Positions 53,033 to 60,570 of a stretch of 60,570 nt of DNA are shown here, one piece after another. Position 1 is the stretch's first letter. Every line of letters starts with the position of its first letter. The position numbers and the translations under genes were made by a program. This DNA comes from Acidovorax sp. Leaf78 (lineage in GTDB: Bacteria > Pseudomonadota > Gammaproteobacteria > Burkholderiales > Burkholderiaceae_C), in the NCBI RefSeq assembly GCF_001422735.1, contig NZ_LMLZ01000008.1:1-60570 (forward strand), given 5' to 3'. Below the pieces are notes generated by a model. That model had not been told where the DNA came from. It did no database searches and saw only the letters and a list, made by a program, of their open reading frames with translations.

Positions 53033-54072
53033 ACGGCCGCGCCGGCGGGCCGCCACACGCAGACCCGCAAGGAGCAGGGCGAGGGCCGGGCGCATCCCAT
53101 GCCCGCCCGCTAGACAACGACCCCAGCGCGCCTGGCCGCGCCGTGCTGCGAGAGGCCGCGCAATGGCTGGTGCGCCTTCATTCGGGCCAGGCCCAGCCGG
53201 CCGATTGGCAGGCGCTTGCACACTGGCGCGCCCAGGACGCTGCCCACGAAATGGCCTGGCAGCGGGCAGAGCGGATGTCCCGCACTTTTGGCGCAGTGCC
53301 CGCGCCTTTGGGGATGCCCGTGCTGGCCACCGCGCGGCGCGGGACCAACCGGCGCGCCGCACTGCGCGTGCTGGCATGGGTGGGCACGGCCCCCACCGCC
53401 GCCTTCCTGGGTTGGCGCCACCTGCCCTGGCAGGAATGGACGGCGGCCCACCGCACAGCGGTCGGCGAGCAGCGCAGCGTGGTCCTGGCCGACGGCTCGC
53501 GCGTCATGCTCAATACCGCCACCGCACTGGACGCCGCCTTCAGCCCGCAGGAGCGCCTGGTGCGCCTGCGGGCGGGCGAGGTGCTCATTACCACCGGGGC
53601 CGATGCGGGCGGCCACCGCAGCTTTCGCGTGGAGACACCCCAGGGTTGGCTGCGGGCGCTGGGCACGCGGTTTGCCGTACGCCTGGGCGATGCCGGCGAG
53701 GCGCGCGTGGGGGTGGCCGAGGGTGCGGTGGAGATCACGCCGCACCAGGGCACGGGCCGGGTGCTGCGGGCTGGAGAGCAGTGCAGCTTCACCCACGATG
53801 GCGTGCAGGCCGTGGCGGCGCTGAGCGAACAGGCGCTGGCATGGACGCAGGGCGTGCTGTATGCGGACGGCATGCGGCTGAGCGACTTTGCGAGCGAGCT
53901 CTCGCGCTACCGTCCGGGCGTGGTGCGCTGCGACCCGCAGGTGGCCGGGCTGCGCATCTCCGGCGCGTTCCAACTGCAGGACACCGAATACATCCTGGCC
54001 ATGCTGCGCGAGACCCTGCCCGTGCAGGTGGTCATGCGCACGCGTTATTGGGTCACGCTGCTGCCGGCCTGA
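53029..54072 (+). CDS. FecR-family anti-sigma/sigma regulator
   Basis: A 347-residue regulator. The N-terminal cytoplasmic part (about 40-90, EAAQWLVRLHSGQAQPADWQ) binds the sigma factor. One membrane segment is at about 113-134 (AALRVLAWVGTAPTAAFLGW). The periplasmic FecR domain (about 145-250) has GEQRSVVLADGSRVMLNTAT and GWLRALGTRFAVR, and the tail contains the STN-like part (SELSRYRPGVVRCDPQVAGL). It relays signal from the STN domain of the receptor to the sigma factor. Starts in ATGA overlap with the sigma gene. Confidence 0.92.
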   Translation: MNGRAGGPPHADPQGAGRGPGASHARPLDNDPSAPGRAVLREAAQWLVRLHSGQAQPADWQALAHWRAQDAAHEMAWQRAERMSRTFGAVPAPLGMPVLATARRGTNRRAALRVLAWVGTAPTAAFLGWRHLPWQEWTAAHRTAVGEQRSVVLADGSRVMLNTATALDAAFSPQERLVRLRAGEVLITTGADAGGHRSFRVETPQGWLRALGTRFAVRLGDAGEARVGVAEGAVEITPHQGTGRVLRAGEQCSFTHDGVQAVAALSEQALAWTQGVLYADGMRLSDFASELSRYRPGVVRCDPQVAGLRISGAFQLQDTEYILAMLRETLPVQVVMRTRYWVTLLPA

Positions 54073-54164
54073 CGGGGCCCGGCCCTGCGAGCGGTCGAAG
54101 CCTACGGCGAGGGGAGGGGCGTTCAGGGCTTTTGGGTCCATCGCCATGAACGGTCTTTGAAAAA

Positions 54165-54236
54165 TATCGGTCAAACCGTGTCACTTTTTTCGCGTTCACA
54201 CGGCAGGTATCGGAACACCGCTTTCTGACCGATACC
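54165..54236 (+). promoter_or_regulatory. Leader with competing inverted repeats before the TonB receptor
   Basis: TATCGGTCA (54165-54173) is the exact complement of TGACCGATA (54226-54234). The latter also overlaps CCGATACC (54229-54236), which pairs with GGTATCGG (54206-54213). The two hairpins share bases and cannot form together. The second ends eight bases before the GAGGAGA ribosome site. Confidence 0.4.
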
Positions 54237-54256
54237 AACCTCCGAGGAGAACGCGC

Positions 54257-56809
54257 ATGGCGCACCCATCGCACCCATCGCACCGGCCACACGCCTTGCG
54301 CGGCCAGCCGCAACTGGCCCACCACCATCCACGCCCTGCTGCTGCCACAGCGCCCGCACGCGCCGCGCAGGCACTGTGTCTCGGCCTGGCGCTGACGGCC
54401 TCCGCACTGCCATTCCACGCCATGGCCCAAGGTGCCCAGTCATCTGGCGCCGGCGCTGCAGGCACCGTGGCCGCCCCGGCTCCGCGTACCTACGACATTC
54501 CCGCAGGCCCCCTGGGCCCGGCTCTGTCGCGCTTTGCGGGGGCTGCAGGCGTTACGCTGTCGTTCGAGCCTGCGCTGACCGAAGGCCTGCGCAGCGGCGG
54601 GCTGCAGGGCAGCGTGGCGGTGGAACAAGGCTTTGTTCGGTTGCTGGCAGGCACGGGCCTGGAGGCGGTGGCGCGCTCGGGTGGCGGCTACACGCTGCGC
54701 CGCGCAGCCGCCAGTCCGGCCGCAGCGTCGTCGCCATCCGGCACCGACACCCAGCTGCCCGCCGTGCGCGTGACGGCCGAGCGCGAATCCGCCTGGGGCC
54801 CGGTGGAGGGCTACCGTGCCACGCGCGGCGCGGGCGCCACCAAGATGGACGTGCCCGTGCTGGAGACCCCGCAGCAGGTCTCCACCATCGGTGCCACGCA
54901 GATCCGCGACCAGGCCATCTCCAGCGTGGCCGAGGCCGTGCGGTACAGCGCGGGCGTGCGCCCGGCGGACTACGGCATCACCGACGACGATGTGTCCGTG
55001 CGCGGCTTCTACCTCACCGGCACCGGCCTGTACCGCGACGGCATGCGCCTCATCCACAACGGCTTCATGACCAACCTCGAGCCCTATGGACTGGAGCGGC
55101 TCGAAGTGGTGCATGGCCCGGCCTCGGTGCTGTACGGCCAGTCGGCCCCGGGCGGCCTGATCAACGCGGTGACCAAGCGCCCGCGTGCCGGCATGCAGCG
55201 CGAGGTGGGGCTGGAGCTGGGCAGCCATGACCGGCGCCAGGTCACTGCCGACATCGGCGGCGCCTTCAACGCATCGGGCACCGTGCTCGGCCGCCTCACG
55301 GTGCTCAAGCGTGAGGCCGGCACGCAATGGGACGGCCTGCGCGCCGACCGCACCTACGTGGCCCCCGCGCTCACCCTGCAGGGCGACCGCACCACGCTCA
55401 CGCTGCTGGCGCACTACCAGGACGACGACACCGGCTACATCATTCCCTACTACCGCAACACGCCGTTCGGCGCGGCCAACGAGCGCATCAACGTCAACGG
55501 CCCCGGCTCCGGCCACCACAAGCGTGCGTACTCGCTGGGCTACCTGCTCGAGCATTCCTTCAACGACGCGCTGACGGTGCGCCACAACCTGCGCTACCTC
55601 GACGGCAGCAACCACCGCCTGGAGATGCGCAACCGCGGCCTGCTGGCCGACCAGCGCAGCATGGCGCGCCTGGCCATGGTGCGGCCCGATGCCGAAAAGA
55701 CCCTGGTGGTGGACACTCACGTCGAGGCGCGCTTGAAGAGCGGTGATGTCTCGCACCAGCTGCTGGCGGGCCTGGACTACTACCACTCCAAGCTTGACTG
55801 GCGCATCCAGTCGCTCAACGGCGCGGTGGCGCCCATCGAACTGGTGAACCCCGTGTACGTGCAGCCCGACTGGGGCAACAACTTCCTGAGCGACCGGGCC
55901 CTGGCGCGCAACACCCAGGTGGGCCTGTACCTGCAGGACCAGATCAAGCTCTCCGAGCGCTGGGTGGTCAGCCTGGGCGGCCGCTACGACACGGCGCACA
56001 TCGACACGCAGTACGACGCGCGGCTGACCGGCACCGCGCCCTTCGCCACCACGCACGTGGACCGGCGCGACAGCGCCTTCACCGGCCGCGCCGGCGCCAT
56101 CTACCTGGCGCCCAACGGCCTGGCGCCGTACGTGAGCTTCAACACCGCCTTCCAGCCGCCGCTGACCACCGTGACGGCAGTGGACGCCAACGGCGCGCCG
56201 TACGAGCCCGAGACGGCGAAACAAGCCGAGGTGGGCGTGCGTTATGCGCCGGCCAACGCGGGCTACACGCTCAGCGCCGCGGCGTTCGACCTGCGCAAGC
56301 GCAACGTGCGCACGCCGTCCACCATCAACCCGCGCTTTGATGTGCAGACTGGCGAAGTGCGCAGCCGCGGGCTGGAGCTGCAGGGCTCGGGCGACGTGGG
56401 CGGCGGCTTCTCGGTGATCGGCGCGTACACGTACCTGAACGCCAAGGTCACCCGCAGCAACAACGCGCTGGAGGTGGGCGAGCGCCCCGGCGCCACGCCC
56501 GAGCACGTGGCGTCGCTGTGGGGCAAGTACCAGCGCGGCCCGCTGGAGCTGGCCCTGGGCGCGCGCCACATCAGCGCCGCGCCCGGCGAGTTGCGCGTGG
56601 CCACCAGCCCGCTGCCTATGAATGACAGCTACACCTTGTTCGATGCCATGGCCGCCTACGGCGTCGGCGCCTGGCGCCTGTCGGTCAACGTGACCAACCT
56701 GGCCGACAAGCGCTACAAGACCCAGTGCAACACCTTCCGGGGCGGTGCGCAGTTCTGCGCGCTGGGCTTCGGGCGTGAAGTGCGTGTGGCCGCCGCGTAC
56801 CGGTTCTAA
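54257..56809 (+). CDS. TonB-dependent siderophore receptor with STN signalling domain
   Basis: An 850-residue outer-membrane transporter. Signal peptide to about residue 57 (ALPFHAMAQ). The secretin/TonB N-terminal (STN) signalling domain is at about 78-150 (YDIPAGPLGPALSRFAGAAG). A TonB-box-like TQLPAVRVTAERES follows, then the plug (ETPQQVSTIGATQIRDQ, LERLEVVHGPASVLYGQSAP) and a 22-strand barrel ending GFGREVRVAAAYRF. The plug belongs to the siderophore class (FpvA/FoxA type). STN plus neighbouring FecI/FecR makes it a transducer of its own induction. Start behind GAGGAGA; the leader opens with CGCACCCAT repeats. Confidence 0.95.
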   Translation: MAHPSHPSHRPHALRGQPQLAHHHPRPAAATAPARAAQALCLGLALTASALPFHAMAQGAQSSGAGAAGTVAAPAPRTYDIPAGPLGPALSRFAGAAGVTLSFEPALTEGLRSGGLQGSVAVEQGFVRLLAGTGLEAVARSGGGYTLRRAAASPAAASSPSGTDTQLPAVRVTAERESAWGPVEGYRATRGAGATKMDVPVLETPQQVSTIGATQIRDQAISSVAEAVRYSAGVRPADYGITDDDVSVRGFYLTGTGLYRDGMRLIHNGFMTNLEPYGLERLEVVHGPASVLYGQSAPGGLINAVTKRPRAGMQREVGLELGSHDRRQVTADIGGAFNASGTVLGRLTVLKREAGTQWDGLRADRTYVAPALTLQGDRTTLTLLAHYQDDDTGYIIPYYRNTPFGAANERINVNGPGSGHHKRAYSLGYLLEHSFNDALTVRHNLRYLDGSNHRLEMRNRGLLADQRSMARLAMVRPDAEKTLVVDTHVEARLKSGDVSHQLLAGLDYYHSKLDWRIQSLNGAVAPIELVNPVYVQPDWGNNFLSDRALARNTQVGLYLQDQIKLSERWVVSLGGRYDTAHIDTQYDARLTGTAPFATTHVDRRDSAFTGRAGAIYLAPNGLAPYVSFNTAFQPPLTTVTAVDANGAPYEPETAKQAEVGVRYAPANAGYTLSAAAFDLRKRNVRTPSTINPRFDVQTGEVRSRGLELQGSGDVGGGFSVIGAYTYLNAKVTRSNNALEVGERPGATPEHVASLWGKYQRGPLELALGARHISAAPGELRVATSPLPMNDSYTLFDAMAAYGVGAWRLSVNVTNLADKRYKTQCNTFRGGAQFCALGFGREVRVAAAYRF

Positions 56810-56814
56810 AGCAT

Positions 56815-56878
56815 CCCCCTGAGTCGCTTCGCGCCTTCCCCCTTCTCTCGAATGGCTGCGCCATTCGGGAAGGGAACA
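56815..56878. repeat. Dispersed CCCCCTGAGTCGC-type repeat
   Basis: CCCCCTGAGTCGCTTCGCGC, then TTCCCCCTTCTCTCGAATGG and CTGCGCCATTCGGGAAGGGA: related to the repeat at 13784, with the hairpin CGAATGGCTGCGCCATTCG inside. It lies between the receptor and the PepSY gene. Confidence 0.55.
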
Positions 56879-57001
56879 CCGCCAGTGCATGCACGTGAAG
56901 CGCTGCTGTGCAGCTGGGGCCGCCCTTGCGCGGCGGTCGCTGGCGTGGGCCTCGCCCAGCGCGCAGGCCTCAGGCGGGTGCGACCTTTATCTGACCACTT
57001 G

Positions 57002-58192
57002 ATGCGCAAGCTGCTGGTACTGCTGCACCGCTGGGCGGGCCTGTTCATGGCCGTGTTCCTGGCGGTGGCCGGGCTCACGGGCTCCGTCATCGCGTGGGAG
57101 CATGAACTCGACCGCTGGCTCAACCCCGGTTTTCACCGTGCGGTCCCCTCGGACGCGCCGCTGCTGAGCGCCACCGAAGTCGCGCGCCGCGTGGAGGCCG
57201 CGCACCCGCAATGGCAGGTGAGCTTTCTGCCCCTGGCCGCGCCGCCGGGGCAGACACTGGTGATGATGGTGGAGCCCCGCACCGACCCCGCCACCGGCAA
57301 GCCGTACACGCTGGGGTTCGACCAGATCGCCGTGCACCCTGCCACCGCGCAGGTGCAGGGCCGGCGCACCTGGGGCGAGGCATCGCTGGCGCGCGAGAAC
57401 ATCGTGCCCTTTCTGTACAAGCTGCACCACACCCTGTTCCTGCCGCGCGCCTGGGGTGTGGACTGGGCGGTGTGGTTTCTGGGCGCGGTGGCGATGCTGT
57501 GGACGGTGGACTGCTTCATCGCGCTGTGGCTGTCGTTCCCGCGCCTGTCGGCCTGGCGCAAGTCGCTGCGATTCCGGTGGGCGCGGGGCGGGCAGGCGAT
57601 CAACTTCGACCTGCAACGCTCGGGCGGCGTGTGGACCTGGGCGCTCATGCTGGTGCTGGCCGTCTCGTCGGTGGCGATGAACCTGCACGACGAGGTGATG
57701 GAGCCGCTGGTCAACCTGGTCTCGCGCACCAGCCCGAGCCCGTTCGATGACCGCATACCGCGCGGCCCGGCGCAGCGCGCCGTACCACCGGCCGTCGACA
57801 GGGCCGAGATCGTGGAGCGTGCGCGCGCAGAAGGCCTGCGCCGGGGCTGGCCCGACCCGCCGGGCTTCTTGACCTACCGGCCCGCGTTCGGCCTGTACGG
57901 CGTCGATTTCTACGTGCCCGGCATCAGCCGCGCGGGCCTGGGCCCGCCGCGCTTGTACTTCGACGCCGATACCGGCGCCCTGGCCGGGCAGCGCGTGCCG
58001 GGCGAGGGCAGCGCCGGCGACCTGTTCATGCGCCTGCAGTTTCCCCTGCACTCCGGGCGCATCGCGGGGCTGCCGGGGCGCATCCTGGTGACCGTGCTGG
58101 GCGTGGCGGTGACGGTGCTTTGCGTGACGGGCGTGGTGCTGTGGCTGGCCCGTCGCAGCGCGCGGCGCGCTGGCCGAACGGGACGCATGTGA
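57002..58192 (+). CDS. PepSY-associated TM protein, candidate ferric-siderophore reductase
   Basis: A 396-residue inner-membrane protein of the PepSY_TM family. Transmembrane segments at about 10-33 (FMAVFLAVAGLTGSVIAWE), 150-180, 205-225 and 365-390, with a periplasmic PepSY domain between. Conserved histidines in LLHRWAGL, LHHTLFLP and FPLHSGRIAG could bind haem, as proposed for FoxB/FsrB-type siderophore reductases. Start at MRKLLVLLHRWAGL with a ribosome site that is weak. Placed after a siderophore receptor, it probably releases iron from the siderophore; this is inference. Confidence 0.85.
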   Translation: MRKLLVLLHRWAGLFMAVFLAVAGLTGSVIAWEHELDRWLNPGFHRAVPSDAPLLSATEVARRVEAAHPQWQVSFLPLAAPPGQTLVMMVEPRTDPATGKPYTLGFDQIAVHPATAQVQGRRTWGEASLARENIVPFLYKLHHTLFLPRAWGVDWAVWFLGAVAMLWTVDCFIALWLSFPRLSAWRKSLRFRWARGGQAINFDLQRSGGVWTWALMLVLAVSSVAMNLHDEVMEPLVNLVSRTSPSPFDDRIPRGPAQRAVPPAVDRAEIVERARAEGLRRGWPDPPGFLTYRPAFGLYGVDFYVPGISRAGLGPPRLYFDADTGALAGQRVPGEGSAGDLFMRLQFPLHSGRIAGLPGRILVTVLGVAVTVLCVTGVVLWLARRSARRAGRTGRM

Positions 58193-58358
58193 ACGCTTCC
58201 AACCGCCGGCGCATCATGTTCTATGAACACCTTGGGGTTTCCCGGGGTGGCCGACCGGCGGAGCTACCGGCTGAGCTACCGGCTCGGGCACGCCGGCATG
58301 CAGGCGCTCGGCGCGGCGGTGTAGTGAAGACAGGGGCAGGGCGGCGGCGCCCCGCGAT

Positions 58359-59366
58359 TCATCGACCCAGGTCGCCCGCGCAAGGCAGGTAGAGCCCTTC
58401 GGCCGTCGTGATCGACCGCGCAGCGCGCGCTGCGCGCGCGGTGGCGATGGCGGTGGCTTCTGCCGCCATGGTGGCCAGCACCATCATGCCCAGGCTCTTG
58501 CCGGCGCGGCCGGTGCCCAGGCTGAACATCGTGTCGCCGTCGGACATGGTGTGCACGGGGTTGATGCTGCGCGCCAGCCCGTCGTGCGCGGCCACGGCCA
58601 GGCGGTGGGCCTGCACCTTGGTGATGACGGCATCGGTCGCCACCACGCCGATGGTGGTGTTGGTGCCCGCCAGCAGCGGCTGGGGCGGGTCGCCGCGCAG
58701 CAGGGCGCGGCGCGTGTCGCGCAGGCGCAGGCCGTCGTCGGTGCGGGCGCCGGCGATCACTTGGGCGGTGTCGGGGTCCACCACGTCGCCCAGCGCGTTG
58801 CAGGCGATGAGCGCGCCCACCGTCACGCCATCCACCGTGACGGACGCGGTGCCGATACCGCCCTTCATCGCGCGCTGTATGCCGAAGATCTTGCCCAGCG
58901 CTGCGCCCGTGCCCGCGCCCACGTTGCCTTCGGCCGGGTCGGCGGTGGACGCGGCGTCGCACGCGGCGTAGCCGGCCGCTGCATCGGGGCGGATGCGCAT
59001 GTCGCCCACCAGCAGGTCGAACAGCACGGCCCCCGGCACGATGGGCAGGCGGCCCACGGCCACGTCGAAGCCGATGCCGCGCTCTTCCAGCCAGCGCACC
59101 GCGCCGCTGGCGGCATCGAGCCCCCAGGCGCTGCCGCCGGCCAGCATGATGGCGTGCACCTTGTCCACCAGGTTGGAGGGGTCGAGCAGGTCGGTCTCGC
59201 GGGTGCCGGGCGCTGCGCCGCGCACGTCCACGCCGCCCACGGCGCCGTCGCGGGTCATGATCACGGTGCAGCCGGTGGGGCGGCGGGTTTCGGTGAAGTG
59301 GCCGACTTCGATGCCGGCCACGCGGGTGATGCTGCCGGCGTCGCCGGCCAGTGCGTGGGAACTCAT
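58359..59366 (-). CDS. P1-family (S58) peptidase, DmpA/NylC-like
   Basis: A 335-residue self-processing N-terminal-nucleophile hydrolase. It begins with VAGIEVGHFTETRRPTGCTV, has LAGGSAWGLDAASGAVRWLE and GNVGAGTGAALGKIFG, and the likely cleavage and nucleophile segment AGTNTTIGVVATDAVITK (Thr or Ser at the new N-terminus). Family members are D-aminopeptidases, beta-peptidases and nylon-oligomer hydrolases. The specific substrate is unknown. No signal peptide. It lies alone on minus. Confidence 0.88.
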   Translation of the reverse strand: MSSHALAGDAGSITRVAGIEVGHFTETRRPTGCTVIMTRDGAVGGVDVRGAAPGTRETDLLDPSNLVDKVHAIMLAGGSAWGLDAASGAVRWLEERGIGFDVAVGRLPIVPGAVLFDLLVGDMRIRPDAAAGYAACDAASTADPAEGNVGAGTGAALGKIFGIQRAMKGGIGTASVTVDGVTVGALIACNALGDVVDPDTAQVIAGARTDDGLRLRDTRRALLRGDPPQPLLAGTNTTIGVVATDAVITKVQAHRLAVAAHDGLARSINPVHTMSDGDTMFSLGTGRAGKSLGMMVLATMAAEATAIATARAARAARSITTAEGLYLPCAGDLGR

Positions 59367-59433
59367 GGCTGCCGATTATGGAGCCCGGCTGCGGTGCTGC
59401 CGCTGTCCCGCATCAGGCGCCGCAGGGCCTCAG

Positions 59434-59841
59434 TCACTGAGCCTTTTCGATGTGCACCACATGGTATGCACCGCCCACCTGCTCGGCCCGGAACCGCACC
59501 TTGTCGCCCGCCTGCAAGCCGCCCACCACGCCCGCGTCCTGCACGCGGAACACCATGGTCATGGGGGGCATCTGCAGGTTCTGGATCTCGCCATGGCGCA
59601 GCGTGACGCGCAGGGTGCGCGGGTCCCAGCGGGTGATCTCGCCCTCGCTCAGCGGTGCCTGAGGTGCCGCCGATGCAGGCTGCCGCACGCCGTCGGTGCT
59701 GTGGGTTTCGTGGGCGCTGTGGCTGTCGCTCGCCGTGGCTGCAGAGGCCTGTGCCGGGGCCTGCGCAAGGGCAGGTGCTGACACCACGATCAGCAGGCTG
59801 GCGGCCAGGCTAGTTGCCAGGGTGGTGGTGATGTTTTTCAT
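59434..59841 (-). CDS. CusF-like periplasmic copper-binding protein
   Basis: A 135-residue protein with a signal peptide (about 1-26, SLAASLLIVVSAPALAQ), an Ala/His/Ser-rich linker and a CusF/CopK-like OB domain. The domain has ITRWDPRTLRVTLRHGEIQN, LQMPPMTMVFRV (the Met-rich metal site, with the His before) and DKVRFRAEQVGGAYHVVHI. In E. coli CusF a tryptophan stacks on Cu(I); here a methionine appears at that place. The start overlaps the upstream stop (ATGA), so it is coupled to the DUF411 gene. Confidence 0.87.
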   Translation of the reverse strand: MKNITTTLATSLAASLLIVVSAPALAQAPAQASAATASDSHSAHETHSTDGVRQPASAAPQAPLSEGEITRWDPRTLRVTLRHGEIQNLQMPPMTMVFRVQDAGVVGGLQAGDKVRFRAEQVGGAYHVVHIEKAQ

Positions 59842-60332
59842 GTGGATGCCTTGGGGTTGTAGCTGTTGAACACGCGGGTGCTGCCGTCCCGCAGCACCAG
59901 CAGCACGTCGTACGGGTCGCGGCGGTTGCCGTAGGCGGCGCCGTCCATGCCGGGCGAGCCCACCGGCATGCCGGGCACCGCCAGGCCCAGCGCCTTGGGC
60001 TTTTGCTGCAGCAGGGCGCGCACGTCGCTGGCGGGCACATGGCCTTCGACCACATAGCCGCCCACCAGCGCGGTGTGGCACGAGCCCAGCTGGGGCGGCA
60101 GGCCCAGGCGGGCGCGCACGGCGTTGTTGCCCGTGTCATGGACCTTCACGGCAAAACCATGGGCCTGCATGTGGTCCAGCCAGTCCTGGCAGCAGCCGCA
60201 GTTCGGGTCTTTCCAGACTTCCAGGGGGGTGGGGGCCGCTGCAGGTGTGGCCAGGGGCAGGGCGCCTGCGACGAGCAGGCCTGCGCTGCGGGCCAGCCAG
60301 GTGCGGCGGTTGCCGGTTGTGGTGTGTTGCAT
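59838..60332 (-). CDS. DUF411 metal-binding protein
   Basis: A 164-residue secreted DUF411 protein. Signal peptide about 1-33 with a twin-arginine-like start (NRRTWLARSAGLLVAGALPL). Core motifs: VWKDPNCGCCQDWLDHMQAH (Cys pair and third Cys), GSCHTALVGGYVVEGHVPAS and GMPVGSPGMDG, with conserved Cys, His and Met that probably bind copper. DUF411 genes usually sit beside copper-resistance genes, and here a CusF-like gene follows by ATGA overlap. Upstream (60333-60570) is a spacer with a perfect GCCGGT-CTAA-ACCGGC hairpin at 60397-60412 and no gene. Confidence 0.88.
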   Translation of the reverse strand: MQHTTTGNRRTWLARSAGLLVAGALPLATPAAAPTPLEVWKDPNCGCCQDWLDHMQAHGFAVKVHDTGNNAVRARLGLPPQLGSCHTALVGGYVVEGHVPASDVRALLQQKPKALGLAVPGMPVGSPGMDGAAYGNRRDPYDVLLVLRDGSTRVFNSYNPKAST

Positions 60333-60570
60333 GGGATGCCTTCTTTCTCTCTGCGTTCGTGAATGTTCCGTGTCCGTGGGACCTCAATCCGCTACCGCCG
60401 GTCTAAACCGGCACAGCACAACGCCAGTGCCACCGTGGAACCGGCTTGTATGGTGGAGGTGTTGGGGTGGAGGGCCTGAATACCGGCTATCGGCTTTGAC
60501 CGACTGGCAAAGATAGCCCCCACCCCGCCCCTGAGCGTCGATAAGGAACTGAGCCGCACCTCAGCGCCGA

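Noticed and set aside
54440..56890. An 800-codon open frame antisense to the TonB receptor, and similar long antisense frames elsewhere (e.g. 7774-10089, 13675-15327, 28110-29861)
   Set aside because: They mirror strongly codon-biased real genes in GC-rich DNA, have His/Arg/Gln/Val-rich composition and contain no domains.
60397..60412. Perfect short hairpin upstream of the DUF411 gene considered as a copper operator
   Set aside because: It does not match a CueR or CopR site I can name, and the flanking gene is outside the window.

Overview
The window looks like a chromosomal segment of a high-GC betaproteobacterium of the family Comamonadaceae, most likely Acidovorax or a close relative. This rests on the gene set (BdhA and PhaR of polyhydroxybutyrate metabolism, several orphan Bug/TctC binding proteins, an EF-P/EarP rhamnosylation pair) and on short palindromic repeats of a kind common in that family. 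There is no rRNA, CRISPR array, insertion sequence or prophage. Genus assignment is an inference from gene content only.

Layout. 1-2.8 kb: the 3' end of a ketodeoxyglucarate dehydratase, a Bug binding protein and glucarate dehydratase (D-glucarate catabolism). 2.9-5.2 kb: envZ and ompR on the minus strand. 5.4-10.3 kb: a SIMPL-domain protein, 3-hydroxybutyrate dehydrogenase, an alpha/beta hydrolase and relA. 10.4-13.8 kb: tRNA-Val(GAC), small unknown proteins, an MscS-type channel and phaR. 14-17.5 kb: rimO, efp and earP. 17.5-23.2 kb: a LysR regulator divergent from a CoA-transferase/HMG-CoA-lyase/two-Bug cassette. 23.3-30.5 kb: nitroreductase, uvrC, pgsA, hupB, tRNA-Val(TAC), ppiD, tRNA-His and tRNA-Arg. 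30.7-45 kb: a CPA2 antiporter, an M14 lipoprotein peptidase, an endonuclease-fold protein, an NAD(P)-binding protein overlapping an rhlE helicase, ettA with an upstream mini-ORF, a DUF1631 protein and a TAXI binding protein. 45-52.2 kb: an EF-hand protein, a lectin-like protein and an archaic (Csu-like) chaperone-usher fimbrial operon. 52.5-58.2 kb: an iron-regulated ECF sigma/FecR/TonB receptor/PepSY locus behind a Fur box. 58.3-60.3 kb: a P1-family peptidase and a DUF411/CusF-like copper pair.

How the genes work together. EarP rhamnosylates Arg32 of EF-P, and that arginine is present here. OmpR/EnvZ is a two-component pair. The sigma/FecR/receptor set is a cell-surface signalling system for siderophore uptake, with the PepSY protein as a candidate reductase. 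The CoA-transferase and lyase probably activate and cleave a branched C5-C6 acid imported with help from the Bug proteins. The five-gene fimbrial operon follows the Csu logic of subunits, chaperone, usher and tip.

The most unusual signals are: a 25-codon ORF ending TAATG on ettA that begins with nearly the same residues as EttA, with all differences at third codon positions; two opposite-orientation copies of a dispersed palindrome inside the earP reading frame; and an 83-base same-strand overlap in which the glycine-rich tail of RhlE also encodes the ribosome binding site and Rossmann motif of the next gene.
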